Assembly (NCBI RefSeq): GCF_902859935.1
Contig: NZ_CADIKI010000008.1
Location: 248,001-312,000 of the forward strand
Source: Paraburkholderia fynbosensis
Lineage (GTDB): Bacteria; Pseudomonadota; Gammaproteobacteria; Burkholderiales; Burkholderiaceae
DNA: 64,000 bases
Direction of reading: 5' to 3'
Under the pieces are notes generated by a model. That model was not told where the DNA came from and did not search any database. It saw only the letters and a program-made list of their open reading frames with translations. Below, piece after piece: positions 53,704 through 62,365 of this stretch. The translations under genes and the position numbers were made by a program. The stretch's first letter is position 1, and each line of letters begins with the position of its first letter.

Positions 53704-55614
53704 ATGCCTATCTTCGAACACCATCCGATGGAAGAACCTACCTTTTCGCTCGACAACTTCGAACAACTCGTCTACACGCGGCAGTACGTCCAGGCGTCGG
53801 TTCAACTCATCGCCGCGCTGGCGCTCCTGCAACAGAAGCATGGCAAGCTCGACGAGCGCTTTCTCGCGTCGGGCATGCTCGACCTGCCGCCGGCCGAGCA
53901 GCATCGGCGCTTCTGCACGCGCCTCGCGAGCGCGGCCTCCACGCTGTTCGCCGACCCGCAATTCGACTTGCCGCCTGCGTGCTTCAGGCTGTTTCTCACG
54001 CTGCACGAATGGACCGGGCTGGTGTTCTCCACCACGGCGTTCGGCAACGCGGACCACGTCGTGCGTTATCTGAATCCGCGTGGCCCGGAGAATGCGCAGT
54101 TCCTGGCCGGCGACCGATTCGTCGAAAAGCTCTGCGCGCTCTATTCGACCGAGTCGGAACTGGAGCTCGACTTCGCCGCGCTGTGGGCCTACGACAAAAC
54201 GCTCGCCGCCAGTCTCGCGCTCGTCCTGCTGGCGCCGACGTTCAAGGGCTCGGCGAACGCGCACCTGAAACGCGAGGCGCTGATCGAATGGCTGCCTGGC
54301 AAACTGCGGCAGATCGACGACCTCGACGACCTGCCGACAGCGTTGCTGCACAACGCCTACATGTTCTGCAGTTACGCTGATACGCCGCGCCGCCATGAAA
54401 TCAAGCGCGACATCAACGCGCTCGTGCGACACAAGCTCGTGCAATTGGGGCTGACCGATCTGCCCGCGCCACAGCCGGCGCACGCGAGACGCGCACGCGC
54501 CCCGTCGCGCGGCAAGAAACCGCTGATGATCGTCGTGCTGGAGTGGTTCAGCGGCGCCCATTCAATTTATCGCACCCACTCGCGCACGCTCGAAGCCGCG
54601 CGCGAACATTTCGAACTGGTGGGTTTTGGCTTCGGCTACGCGGTCGACGACCTAGGGCGGGCCGTGTTCGACCGCTTCATCGAACTGGACAAGCCGGAAT
54701 ACATCGGCGAATGCCTCGCGACGATCCGCGCGTTCGCCGCCGCCGAACAGCCTGAGGTGCTGTATATGCCGAGCGTCGGCATGTTCGTGCTGACCGTGTT
54801 CCTGTCGAACCTGCGCGTCGCGCCGCTGCAGATCGCCGGTCTCGGCCACCCCGCCACCACGCATTCCGACAAGATCGACCGCGTCAGCGTCGAGGAAGAC
54901 TATATCGGCAACCCCGCCTGCTTCAGCGAGCGGCTGATGAAACTACCGAAAGACGGACAGCCGTATCGGCCGTCGGTGGCGCTACCTGAGATCGTCGCGC
55001 ACCTTCCGTCCCCGCGCGAGCGGCTTGAGATCGTCATCACGGCAAGCGCGATGAAGCTCAATCCCGGCTTTCTCGACACGTGCCGCGAGATTGCCGCGCG
55101 TGCGCAGACACCCGTCGAATTTCACTTCATGAGCGGCGTGCTGCCTGGACTACCCCTCGACCGGATGCGCGCCGTGATCGGCCAGGCGTTGCCGGGTGCG
55201 CGCGTACACGGCTTTCACGACTACGCGGGCTATCTGGCGCGCGTCAATCGGGCGGACCTGTTTCTCAGTCCGTTTCCGTTCGGCAATACCAACGGCATCG
55301 TCGATGCGTTGACGCTGGGGCTGCCCGGCGTCTGCAAGCGCGGAGCGGAAGTGTTCGAACGGATCGATAGCGCGTTGTTCGAGCGCGTGGCCATGCCGTC
55401 GTGGACCGTGGCGGACAGCGTCAACGAGTACGTCGTCGCCGCCGTGCGGATGATCGATGCGCACGCCGAGCGCACGGCGTTGCGGCAGAGGTTGATCGAC
55501 ACGCGGGCGGTGCAGCGGTGTTTCGAGGGACGACCTCAGGCGTTCGGTGAATGCGTGTTGAGGCTCGTGCGGGATAAGACAAAACAACGGCTGGAGGCGA
55601 TCGCAGAGCAATAA
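53704..55614 (+). CDS. HMW1C-type cytoplasmic N-glycosyltransferase (GT41)
   Basis: A 636-residue protein resembling the N-glycosyltransferase of Actinobacillus (HMW1C/NGT), which puts glucose on Asn of NX(S/T) in adhesins before export. The N-terminal all-helical domain (about 1-240) holds FCTRLASAASTLFADP and FGNADHVVRYLN. The GT-B part keeps AHSIYRTHS (281-293, likely catalytic His 286), PLQIAGLGHPATTHSD, VEEDYIGNPACFSERLMKLPKDGQPYRPS, the likely UDP-binding Lys 451 in SAMKLNPGFL, and SPFPFGNTNGIVDALTLGLPGVCKRGAEVFERID. Length matches (about 620-640). No adhesin or TpsB-like exporter lies beside it, so its acceptor is unknown. ATG 53704 lacks a clear ribosome site; ATG 53728 is possible. 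Confidence 0.9.
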   Translation: MPIFEHHPMEEPTFSLDNFEQLVYTRQYVQASVQLIAALALLQQKHGKLDERFLASGMLDLPPAEQHRRFCTRLASAASTLFADPQFDLPPACFRLFLTLHEWTGLVFSTTAFGNADHVVRYLNPRGPENAQFLAGDRFVEKLCALYSTESELELDFAALWAYDKTLAASLALVLLAPTFKGSANAHLKREALIEWLPGKLRQIDDLDDLPTALLHNAYMFCSYADTPRRHEIKRDINALVRHKLVQLGLTDLPAPQPAHARRARAPSRGKKPLMIVVLEWFSGAHSIYRTHSRTLEAAREHFELVGFGFGYAVDDLGRAVFDRFIELDKPEYIGECLATIRAFAAAEQPEVLYMPSVGMFVLTVFLSNLRVAPLQIAGLGHPATTHSDKIDRVSVEEDYIGNPACFSERLMKLPKDGQPYRPSVALPEIVAHLPSPRERLEIVITASAMKLNPGFLDTCREIAARAQTPVEFHFMSGVLPGLPLDRMRAVIGQALPGARVHGFHDYAGYLARVNRADLFLSPFPFGNTNGIVDALTLGLPGVCKRGAEVFERIDSALFERVAMPSWTVADSVNEYVVAAVRMIDAHAERTALRQRLIDTRAVQRCFEGRPQAFGECVLRLVRDKTKQRLEAIAEQ

Positions 55615-55686
55615 GCCGTATGGCGGAACTGGCAACGGACTCGAAGCGCGCATCCGGCCAGGCCGCAAACAGGCAGCCCCCGCGCA

Positions 55687-56175
55687 TCAACCCGCGGCGT
55701 CGCTAGCCGCTTGAGCGGGCGGCGCTGCGAGCTTGGCCGGCGCGAGCCAGCGGAACGCGTCGAGATCCTCGCCGTGAAATGTGCACTCGGCGGCGGCCGG
55801 CAGTCTCACGGTCTTCGGTTCAGCCGACTTCTTCGAGGACGCTTCCACACCAGAAGCTGCCGTCGCGCCCACAGCCGCGGCGTTTGCCTTCGCAGCCCCG
55901 CGCGCGGCGGACGCGGCCCGCGCGGCCGAAGCCTGCGTGGCGGCCGCTACTTCCGAAGCCGTCATCACATGCTCGATCGTTCCTTCGACCACCACGCGCG
56001 AGCCGCGGATGGCGGCGGCCCGATGCGCGACCTTCAGCGAATCAGACGAGGTGGCGGCCAGCTTGCTTCGCATCAACTGCTCGCATGCACCCGAGTTCCT
56101 GGAGACGGACGTGCAGGCCGCCAGCAGCGCGGCTGCGGTCGTGACGCAGGCGATAGAGAGAATCCGAATCTTCAT
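55687..56175 (-). CDS. Hypothetical lipoprotein
   Basis: A 162-residue protein with lipobox LAAC (Cys 21). Two more Cys occur (SGACEQL and AECTFHG). The middle is Ala-rich. No family recognised; part reads as beta-strand (RVVVEGTIEHVM). ATG 56175 with ACGGAAC upstream. It lies convergent with the glycosyltransferase gene by 72 bp. Confidence 0.6.
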   Translation of the reverse strand: MKIRILSIACVTTAAALLAACTSVSRNSGACEQLMRSKLAATSSDSLKVAHRAAAIRGSRVVVEGTIEHVMTASEVAAATQASAARAASAARGAAKANAAAVGATAASGVEASSKKSAEPKTVRLPAAAECTFHGEDLDAFRWLAPAKLAAPPAQAASDAAG

Positions 56176-56355
56176 TGATGTTCCGTTTTTGAAGCCGTCG
56201 GGAATTGTAGCTTACGGACCCGTCCGTCGGCGTCGGAACCGCATGCCGGTTGTCTTCCGCGACAGACTGGTTCATCGCGCCTCCCAGCAACGCACCTGAC
56301 AGAGCGACGGCCTGGCTGCGGTGGCTCGCCGGCGCCGTGTCGGCCAGATGCTCCG

Positions 56356-56703
56356 TCAGTTCGACGGCGCAGGCGGCTGCGCAGGCGGCTGCGGCTGCAC
56401 ATAGGCACGCACGCCAGCGAGCGGCGAGCCATACCCACCCGAACTGGTGTGATTCGGCAACCCGTTGACCAGTTGCGCCCGCGGATCGGTCGGATTCAGA
56501 TTCAGTTCGCCAGCCTGCTGGTTGCCATGCGTCGGATATTCGCTGCCGAGCGCCGCATTCGGCATCAAACGCGTGCTGTTCTGCGGCGCGTTCATATCGT
56601 TCTGCGCGCTCAGACCCTGGACCCTCGCGTGCACAGCGAACCCGCATGCGCTCGCGCAGAGCAGAACACGCGCGGCTCTCGATGCCCTCGATATTCGTTT
56701 CAT
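56356..56703 (-). CDS. Hypothetical exported protein
   Basis: A 115-residue protein with a basic N-terminus and hydrophobic stretch (RVLLCASACGFAVHA), likely a signal peptide, then a polar, Asn/Gln/Pro-rich mature part ending in PPAQPPAPSN. No family recognised. ATG 56703 has GGAGGC about 7 nt upstream, a good site. It shares the strand with the lipoprotein gene ending 180 bp further on. Confidence 0.6.
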   Translation of the reverse strand: MKRISRASRAARVLLCASACGFAVHARVQGLSAQNDMNAPQNSTRLMPNAALGSEYPTHGNQQAGELNLNPTDPRAQLVNGLPNHTSSGGYGSPLAGVRAYVQPQPPAQPPAPSN

Positions 56704-56917
56704 GCTTGCCTCCGGCAAAGTGAAATGAAGGGAATCATGTCCGCGCTGTCGAAAAATCAAGGTGCGGCGGACGCTGACCCCATCATTTATACGCGCTAAC
56801 CGGCCCTCCGGATTCGGCCGTCGCCGCAATCCGTTGCGCTCGACGCCGCCGCAAATCCGGCCACGCCCTATCCTTATTCCGATTATCGATTTCTTTCCGC
56901 GCCGATCGAGCCCGATA

Positions 56918-57829
56918 ATGACGGTCATGAACGCTCAACCCCACTTCCTTATGCGCCTGTTCCGCGGCCCGCTCGCGGCATTCGGCCTGGCGTTGCTGCT
57001 GGCGGCCTGCGCCAGTCCGTCGGCGTCGAATACGTCGACAGCGGCAGCAACGCCAGCCTCTGCCGCCACCTCCGCCCCTGCCGCCTCGCTCGACGCCGCC
57101 GTCTCCAACCCGCAACGCAGCGCCCAGGCCCGCGCGCGCGACATCTACCGCCATCCGAAGGAAACGCTGCAGTTCTTCGAACTCGCGCCCTCGCAAAGCG
57201 TGCTCGAAATCGCGCCAGGCGGCGGCTGGTACACCGACATCCTTGCGCCTTATCTGCACGACCACGGCAAGCTGTACGAGGCGCAGTACGACGGCCCGCA
57301 AGGGTCGCCGTCGGCGGAAGCACAGGCTGGCCGCGCGGCGTTCGCGCGCAAGCTGTCAGCCGCGCCCGCCGTCTATGGCAACGTCGTGGTCGGCACGCTG
57401 CACGCCGGCGAGTTCAGCGGCTTTCCCGCCGACGCCAGCGTCGACCGCGTGCTCACCTTCCGCAACATCCACAACTGGATCAAGGACGGCGAGATCGACG
57501 CGAACCTGCGTGCGTTCTATGCGGCGCTCAAGCCGGGCGGCATCCTCGGCGTCGAGGAACACCGCGCGGCGCCGGGCACCTCGCTGCAACAGACCATCGA
57601 CAGCGGCTACGTCACGGAAGACTACGTGATCGCCCACGCGCGGGCCGCCGGCTTCGAACTGGCCGGCCGCAGCGAAGTGAACAGCAATCCGCGCGACACG
57701 AAAAACTACCCGCACGGGGTATGGTCGCTGCCGCCGAGCTACGAGGGCGGCGACGCCGACCGGGCCCGCTACGCGGCGATCGGCGAGTCCGACCGCATGA
57801 CCTTGCGTTTCGTAAAACCCCGCCATTGA
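56918..57829 (+). CDS. Exported lipoprotein with class I SAM-methyltransferase fold
   Basis: A 303-residue protein: an N-terminal hydrophobic segment and lipobox LLAAC (Cys about 31) with a Ala/Ser/Thr linker, then a Rossmann methyltransferase domain from about 80 (SVLEIAPGGGWYTDILAPYL is motif I; LKPGGILGVEEHR is motif III). It matches the predicted methyltransferases of the COG4798 type, which also carry signal sequences. S-adenosylmethionine is not expected in the periplasm, so activity and ligand are open questions. ATG 56918 or 56927; neither has a clear Shine-Dalgarno. Ahead of the leu leader on the same strand. Confidence 0.75.
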   Translation: MTVMNAQPHFLMRLFRGPLAAFGLALLLAACASPSASNTSTAAATPASAATSAPAASLDAAVSNPQRSAQARARDIYRHPKETLQFFELAPSQSVLEIAPGGGWYTDILAPYLHDHGKLYEAQYDGPQGSPSAEAQAGRAAFARKLSAAPAVYGNVVVGTLHAGEFSGFPADASVDRVLTFRNIHNWIKDGEIDANLRAFYAALKPGGILGVEEHRAAPGTSLQQTIDSGYVTEDYVIAHARAAGFELAGRSEVNSNPRDTKNYPHGVWSLPPSYEGGDADRARYAAIGESDRMTLRFVKPRH

Positions 57830-57882
57830 ACGCCGCGGCGCGAACACGGCGCGAGTGAGGCGCTTGACTCGGTCCCGATAAT

Positions 57883-57981
57883 ATGTTCCTATTGCGCACT
57901 ATGTACCGCGCCCAGACCACCCTATCGCTACTACTAGCCCGCTCTACCGGGCTAGGTCTGCTGCTGCGCGCTTCCATCTGA
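57883..57981 (+). CDS. leuL: leu leader peptide (attenuator of leuA)
   Basis: A 32-codon frame ending at TGA 57979-57981 with ten Leu codons, six of them the rare CTA (one CTA next to a TTG, then CTA.TCG.CTA.CTA.CTA, then CTA.GGT.CTG.CTG.CTG). Translation that slows at these codons would sense leucyl-tRNA supply. An inner in-frame ATG at 57901 could be the start (26 codons). TTGACT (57864-57869) is a possible -35. Downstream, a stretch can pair in two exclusive ways (58024-58038, or 58031-58069), as in attenuators. Short leader peptides have no protein function of their own. Confidence 0.7.
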   Translation: MFLLRTMYRAQTTLSLLLARSTGLGLLLRASI

Positions 57982-58105
57982 TACACCGAAGCACCGCTTG
58001 ATTCCCCAGTAACTGACCCAGCCCCGGTTTTCGACCGGCGGCCCTGTATCGTTTTCGTCGTCCGGTCGACTCCCAGCCTTCTGGTCTCACCCACGGATGA
58101 CGACA
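57982..58105 (+). promoter_or_regulatory. leuA attenuation/leader region
   Basis: CCGGT (58024-58028) can pair with ACCGG (58034-58038), while TCGACCGG (58031-58038) can pair with CCGGTCGA (58062-58069); the two hairpins exclude each other. No T-run follows, so the effect may be on leuA translation rather than on termination. The pairing was found by eye. Confidence 0.45.
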
Positions 58106-59824
58106 ATGTTGAAAAACCCTGCTACCAAATACCGTTCGTTCAAGCCCATCAATTTGACGGACCGCCAGTGGCCGTCGCGTACCATCACGCGCGCGCCGAT
58201 CTGGATGAGCACCGACCTGCGCGACGGCAATCAGGCGCTGTTCGAGCCGATGAACGCAGAACGCAAGATGCGCATGTTCAAGACGCTGGTGCAGATCGGC
58301 TTCAAGGAAATCGAAGTCGCGTTTCCGTCGGCGTCGCAAACCGATTTCAACTTCGTGCGTGAGCTGATCGAAGGCGGCCACATCCCCGACGACGTCACGA
58401 TCGAAGTGTTGACGCAGGCCCGCGACGATCTGATCGAGCGCACGTTCGAATCGTTGCGTGGTGCACCGCGCGCGATCGTCCACCTGTACAACGCGACCGC
58501 GCCGGAATTCCGCAAGATCGTCTTCGGTCTGGAAAAGAGCGGCGTGAAGGAACTCGCGCAAAAAGCCGCGCGCACGATGAAGCGTCTCGCCGACGCGTCG
58601 CCGGAAACGCACTTCACACTGCAATACAGCCCGGAAGTATTCAGCGGCACCGAGCTCGAATTCGCGAAGGAAGTGTGCGACGCGGTGTTCGACATCTGGG
58701 AACCGACGCCCGGGCACAAGGCGATCGTCAACCTGCCGGCCACCGTCGAAATGGCCACGCCGAACGTCTACGCGGACCAGATCGAATGGATGCACCGCAA
58801 TCTCGCGCGCCGCGATTCGCTGATCGTCTCGGTTCACCCGCATAACGACCGCGGCACGGCGGTCGCCGCGGCGGAACTTGCGGTGATGGCGGGCGCCGAT
58901 CGCATCGAGGGGTGTCTGTTCGGCAACGGCGAGCGCACCGGCAACGTCGATCTCGTCACGCTCGCGTTGAATCTGTACACGCAGGGCGTCGACCCGGAGC
59001 TCGACTTCTCCAACATCAACGAAGTCGCACGCACCGCCGAGGAATGCACACAGTTGCCGGTGCATCCGCGTCACCCGTATGTCGGTGATCTGGTGTTCAC
59101 CGCCTTCTCCGGCTCGCATCAGGACGCGATCAAGAAGGGCCTCGCCGTGCAGAAGCCGGACGCGATCTGGGAAGTGCCGTATATGCCGATCGATCCGAAC
59201 GATCTCGGCCGCACCTACGACTCCGTGATTCGCGTGAACAGTCAGTCGGGCAAAGGCGGCATCGCCTATCTGCTCGAACAGAGCTACGGCGTCGTGTTGC
59301 CGCGGCGCCTGCAGGTCGATTTCAGCTCGGCCGTGCAGCACTTTACCGACGAGAGCGGTCAGGAAGTCACGCCCGCGCAAATCTGGGAATTGTTCCAGCA
59401 GGAATACGTGCGGACTGCCGACCCGGTGCGCTATATCGGACACAGCCTCACCGAGCGTAACGGCCGCGAACATATCAAGCTCACGGTCGACATCGACGGC
59501 ACGCCGCGTGTGCTGCGCGGCGAAGGCAATGGTCCGCTCGACGCGTTGATGCACGCGATCGGCGCACCGGTGCGAATCCAGCACTACGAAGAACGCGCGC
59601 TGACCCAGGGCGCCGATGCGCGCGCGGTCGCGATCGCAGAAATGGCCGGCGCCGATGTGGCTGGCAGCGCCTTCGGTGTGGGCATCGATGCGAACCTGGT
59701 GACGGCTTCGATTCGCGCGGTGATCAGCGGCGTGAATCGCGCTTACACGCGCGCCAATGCGCAAGCGCAAACGCGCTTCTTCGACGCGGCGTCGATCGAC
59801 GCCGCGGAGGACGTGGCGGTTTGA
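58106..59824 (+). CDS. leuA: 2-isopropylmalate synthase
   Basis: A 572-residue enzyme that condenses acetyl-CoA and 2-oxoisovalerate, the first step of leucine synthesis. The metal site region includes DLRDGNQALFEPM, VHPHNDRGTAVAAAELAVMAGADRIEGCLFGNGERTGN, and the long-form features (HPYVGDLVFTAFSGSHQDAIKKG, C-terminal regulatory domain from about 440) that respond to leucine feedback. ATG 58106 (MLKNPATKYRSF) has GGA 8 nt upstream; ATG 58097 gives three more residues. It is preceded by a Leu-rich leader peptide and closed by a terminator. The rest of the leu operon is not here. Confidence 0.96.
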   Translation: MLKNPATKYRSFKPINLTDRQWPSRTITRAPIWMSTDLRDGNQALFEPMNAERKMRMFKTLVQIGFKEIEVAFPSASQTDFNFVRELIEGGHIPDDVTIEVLTQARDDLIERTFESLRGAPRAIVHLYNATAPEFRKIVFGLEKSGVKELAQKAARTMKRLADASPETHFTLQYSPEVFSGTELEFAKEVCDAVFDIWEPTPGHKAIVNLPATVEMATPNVYADQIEWMHRNLARRDSLIVSVHPHNDRGTAVAAAELAVMAGADRIEGCLFGNGERTGNVDLVTLALNLYTQGVDPELDFSNINEVARTAEECTQLPVHPRHPYVGDLVFTAFSGSHQDAIKKGLAVQKPDAIWEVPYMPIDPNDLGRTYDSVIRVNSQSGKGGIAYLLEQSYGVVLPRRLQVDFSSAVQHFTDESGQEVTPAQIWELFQQEYVRTADPVRYIGHSLTERNGREHIKLTVDIDGTPRVLRGEGNGPLDALMHAIGAPVRIQHYEERALTQGADARAVAIAEMAGADVAGSAFGVGIDANLVTASIRAVISGVNRAYTRANAQAQTRFFDAASIDAAEDVAV

Positions 59825-59860
59825 GGCTTCGGTCCGCGTTCACTGCCTAGCAGGGTCGAG

Positions 59861-59891
59861 GGGGCGTCCGTTGCGACGCCCCTTCTTTTTT
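59861..59891 (+). terminator. Terminator after leuA
   Basis: Stem GGGGCGTC (59861-59868) / GACGCCCC (59875-59882), loop CGTTGC, then TTCTTTTTT. Confidence 0.92.
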
Positions 59892-59924
59892 GCGCGCCCT
59901 ATTCTTCAAACGCGCACGCTGTAT

Positions 59925-60710
59925 TTACTGAAACACGTCCCTGCCGAAGTACTTGTGCGAAAGCTTCGCGTACGTGCCGTCTTTCCTGATGTCCGCAAGC
60001 GACTTGTTGATCGCCGCACGCAACTTCGGGCTGCCCTTGCGGATCAGCACCGCCGATTTGTCGCTGCTGTTCGGCGACGTATCGACCGCGACCATCTTCA
60101 CCTTCACGTTCGGCGAGCGCCTCGCGAAGTCAAGGAACGTCAGTGAATCGTTGACCGTTGCATCGACCCGGCCGGCGGTCAGCAGCTCGATCGATTCGTC
60201 GAAGCCCTGCACCGGGATCACCTGCGCGCCGTGCGCCGCCGCGATCTTGCCGAGGTTGCTGGTCAGCGTGTTGGCGGACTTCCTGCCCTTCAGGTCATCG
60301 AAACTTTTGATGGATGTGTTGTCCGACGCGACGATCAGCACCGCGTGCGACGTGATGTACGGATCGGAGTAATCGTATTTGACTTTGCGCGCGTCGGTGA
60401 CGGCCACTTCATTGATCACCGCGTCGTAGCGGTTCACGTCGAGTCCGGCGATCAGCCCGTCCCAACGGCTTTCGATGAATTGCGGCTTGACGCCCAGCCG
60501 CCGTGCGATCTCCTCGCCAAGCTCCACATCGAAGCCGCTCAGGTTGCCCGCCTCGTCGTGATACGTGAACGGCGCATAGGTGCCTTCCGTGCCGATCCGG
60601 AACACGCCCGTGGAACGGATTTGCGCGAGTTCGTCGGCGGCGAAGACCGGGCTCGCCACCGCCACCGCCTGCCACAGGGCGATCAGCACAATGGAACGAA
60701 TCGGCTTCAT
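59925..60710 (-). CDS. Polar amino-acid ABC transporter substrate-binding protein (SBP family 3)
   Basis: A 261-residue periplasmic binding protein with a signal peptide ending VFAAD. Family motifs: GVFRIGTEGTYAPFTYHD, GFDVELGEEIARRLGVKPQF, WDGLIAGLDVNRYDAVINEV and KKVKYDYSDPYITSHA-like region. This is the cystine/glutamine/arginine type (TcyA/FliY like); the ligand is not predictable. ATG 60710 has GGAG 8 nt upstream. It is followed by the pyrimidine genes after 137 bp on the same strand, but no permease lies beside it. Confidence 0.88.
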   Translation of the reverse strand: MKPIRSIVLIALWQAVAVASPVFAADELAQIRSTGVFRIGTEGTYAPFTYHDEAGNLSGFDVELGEEIARRLGVKPQFIESRWDGLIAGLDVNRYDAVINEVAVTDARKVKYDYSDPYITSHAVLIVASDNTSIKSFDDLKGRKSANTLTSNLGKIAAAHGAQVIPVQGFDESIELLTAGRVDATVNDSLTFLDFARRSPNVKVKMVAVDTSPNSSDKSAVLIRKGSPKLRAAINKSLADIRKDGTYAKLSHKYFGRDVFQ

Positions 60711-60847
60711 CGGGAGGCTCCATCAGGTTTGCTACAGCACTGGCTGAGTCTTACGTTCCGTTGTCTCCGCCGGCGCTCGCGGCCGGCAGATTCGGCGGAC
60801 TGTAGCAAACCATCTGTTTTTTTCAAAGCCCCTCGCGCGATGAGCGC

Positions 60848-62299
60848 CTAGCGCTCGACCGGATGCGGCTCCTTGCGCTTATTGGCGACGCGCACCGCAT
60901 CGAAATACGCTGAATTCGGCGGCCGCTTCAGATAGCGCCCCGCGCCGCGCACCGCGCGCAACTCGCCGTCGGTCCACGCGAGCGCTCCGCGCGTGAGCGT
61001 ATGCATCGCGACGCCTTGTACCGTCATCCCTTCGAACACGTTGAAGTCGACTTTCTGATGGTGCGTGTTCACCGAAATCGTCTTGCTCGCGTCCGGGTCC
61101 CACACCACGAGGTCCGCGTCCGCGCCAACGCGCACCGCGCCTTTGCGTGGATACAGATTAAAAATCTGTGCGGCGTTGGTCGACGTGATGCGCACGAATT
61201 CGTTCGGCGTGAGACGCCCCGAATTCACGCCGTGATGCCAGAGCACCGCCATACGATCCTCCACGCCGCCACAGCCGTTCGGGATCTTCGTGAAGTCCTC
61301 GCGGCCCATCGCCTTCTGCGACGCGCAAAACACGCAGTGATCGGTCGCGGTGGTGTGCAACTGACCCGCCTGCAAGCCACGCCACAATGCTTCGCGATGC
61401 TCGGCGGAGCGGAACGGCGGGCTCATCACGTGCGCGGCCGCGCGGGTCCAGTCAGGATCGCGATACACCGCTTCGTCGATCACGAGATGGCCCGGCAATA
61501 CTTCGCCGAACACGCGCAAGCCCTCGCTGCGCGCGCGCGCAATCGCATCGACCGCGTCTTTCGCGGACACATGCACGATGTACACGGGCACGCCCAGCAC
61601 CTGCGCGATACGGATCGCGCGATTGGCTGCTTCGCCCTCCACTTCCGGCGGTCGCGACAACGGATGCGCTTCCGGCCCCGTGAAGCCTTTGGCCAGCAAC
61701 TGGCGTTGCAGCTGGAACACCAGTTCGCCGTTTTCCGCGTGCACCGTGGGCAGCGCGCCGAGTTCGAGCGAACGCGAGAAGCTGTTCACGAGCACTTCGT
61801 CGTCGGCCATGATCGCGTTCTTGTAGGCCATGAAGTGCTTGAAGCTCGACACACCATGTTCATGCACGAGCGTCCCCATGTCGCGATAGACCGACTCGTC
61901 CCACCACGTGACCGCCACGTGAAAGCCGTAGTCCGCCGACGCCTTCGCGGCCCAGCCGCGCCACTCGTTGAACGCCTGCATCAGCGGTTGCTTCGGGCTG
62001 GGAATCACGAAGTCGATGATGCTGGTCGTGCCGCCTGATAAACCCGCCGCCGTGCCGGTATAGAAATCGTCGCTCGCGGTAGTGCCCATGAACGGCAATT
62101 CCATGTGCGTGTGCGGATCGATGCCGCCGGGCATCACATACTGCCCGCCCGCATCGACGATCGTGGCGCCCGCCGGCGCCTCCAGGTCCGCGCCGATCTG
62201 CAGGATCGTGCCGCCGTCCTGCGGGTCCGCACACAACACGTCCGCACGATACGTGTTCTCCGCGTCGATAATCGTGCCGCCGCGAATCAGGGTCGTCAT
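60848..62299 (-). CDS. Dihydropyrimidinase (hydantoinase)
   Basis: A 483-residue zinc amidohydrolase that opens dihydrouracil or dihydrothymine to the N-carbamoyl acid, the second step of reductive pyrimidine breakdown. Metal ligands: PHTHME (HxH), the carboxylated Lys in SFKHFMAYK, VHAENGE, IVHVSAK and ATDHCVF. Length and order are typical (about 480). The gene follows the NCS1 transporter gene by 67 bp on the same strand, so uptake and degradation are coupled. Cytoplasmic. A hydantoinase role is also possible. Confidence 0.92.
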   Translation of the reverse strand: MTTLIRGGTIIDAENTYRADVLCADPQDGGTILQIGADLEAPAGATIVDAGGQYVMPGGIDPHTHMELPFMGTTASDDFYTGTAAGLSGGTTSIIDFVIPSPKQPLMQAFNEWRGWAAKASADYGFHVAVTWWDESVYRDMGTLVHEHGVSSFKHFMAYKNAIMADDEVLVNSFSRSLELGALPTVHAENGELVFQLQRQLLAKGFTGPEAHPLSRPPEVEGEAANRAIRIAQVLGVPVYIVHVSAKDAVDAIARARSEGLRVFGEVLPGHLVIDEAVYRDPDWTRAAAHVMSPPFRSAEHREALWRGLQAGQLHTTATDHCVFCASQKAMGREDFTKIPNGCGGVEDRMAVLWHHGVNSGRLTPNEFVRITSTNAAQIFNLYPRKGAVRVGADADLVVWDPDASKTISVNTHHQKVDFNVFEGMTVQGVAMHTLTRGALAWTDGELRAVRGAGRYLKRPPNSAYFDAVRVANKRKEPHPVER

Positions 62300-62365
62300 T
62301 TTGCCGCCTCCTTATGGACTGCCGGTTTCGATGTTGCGTACTTCAGCCGCGTATTTCATCTGCAC

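Noticed and set aside
57944..59770. 608-codon minus-strand frame opposite leuA
   Set aside because: Antisense shadow of leuA; composition typical of a shadow frame.
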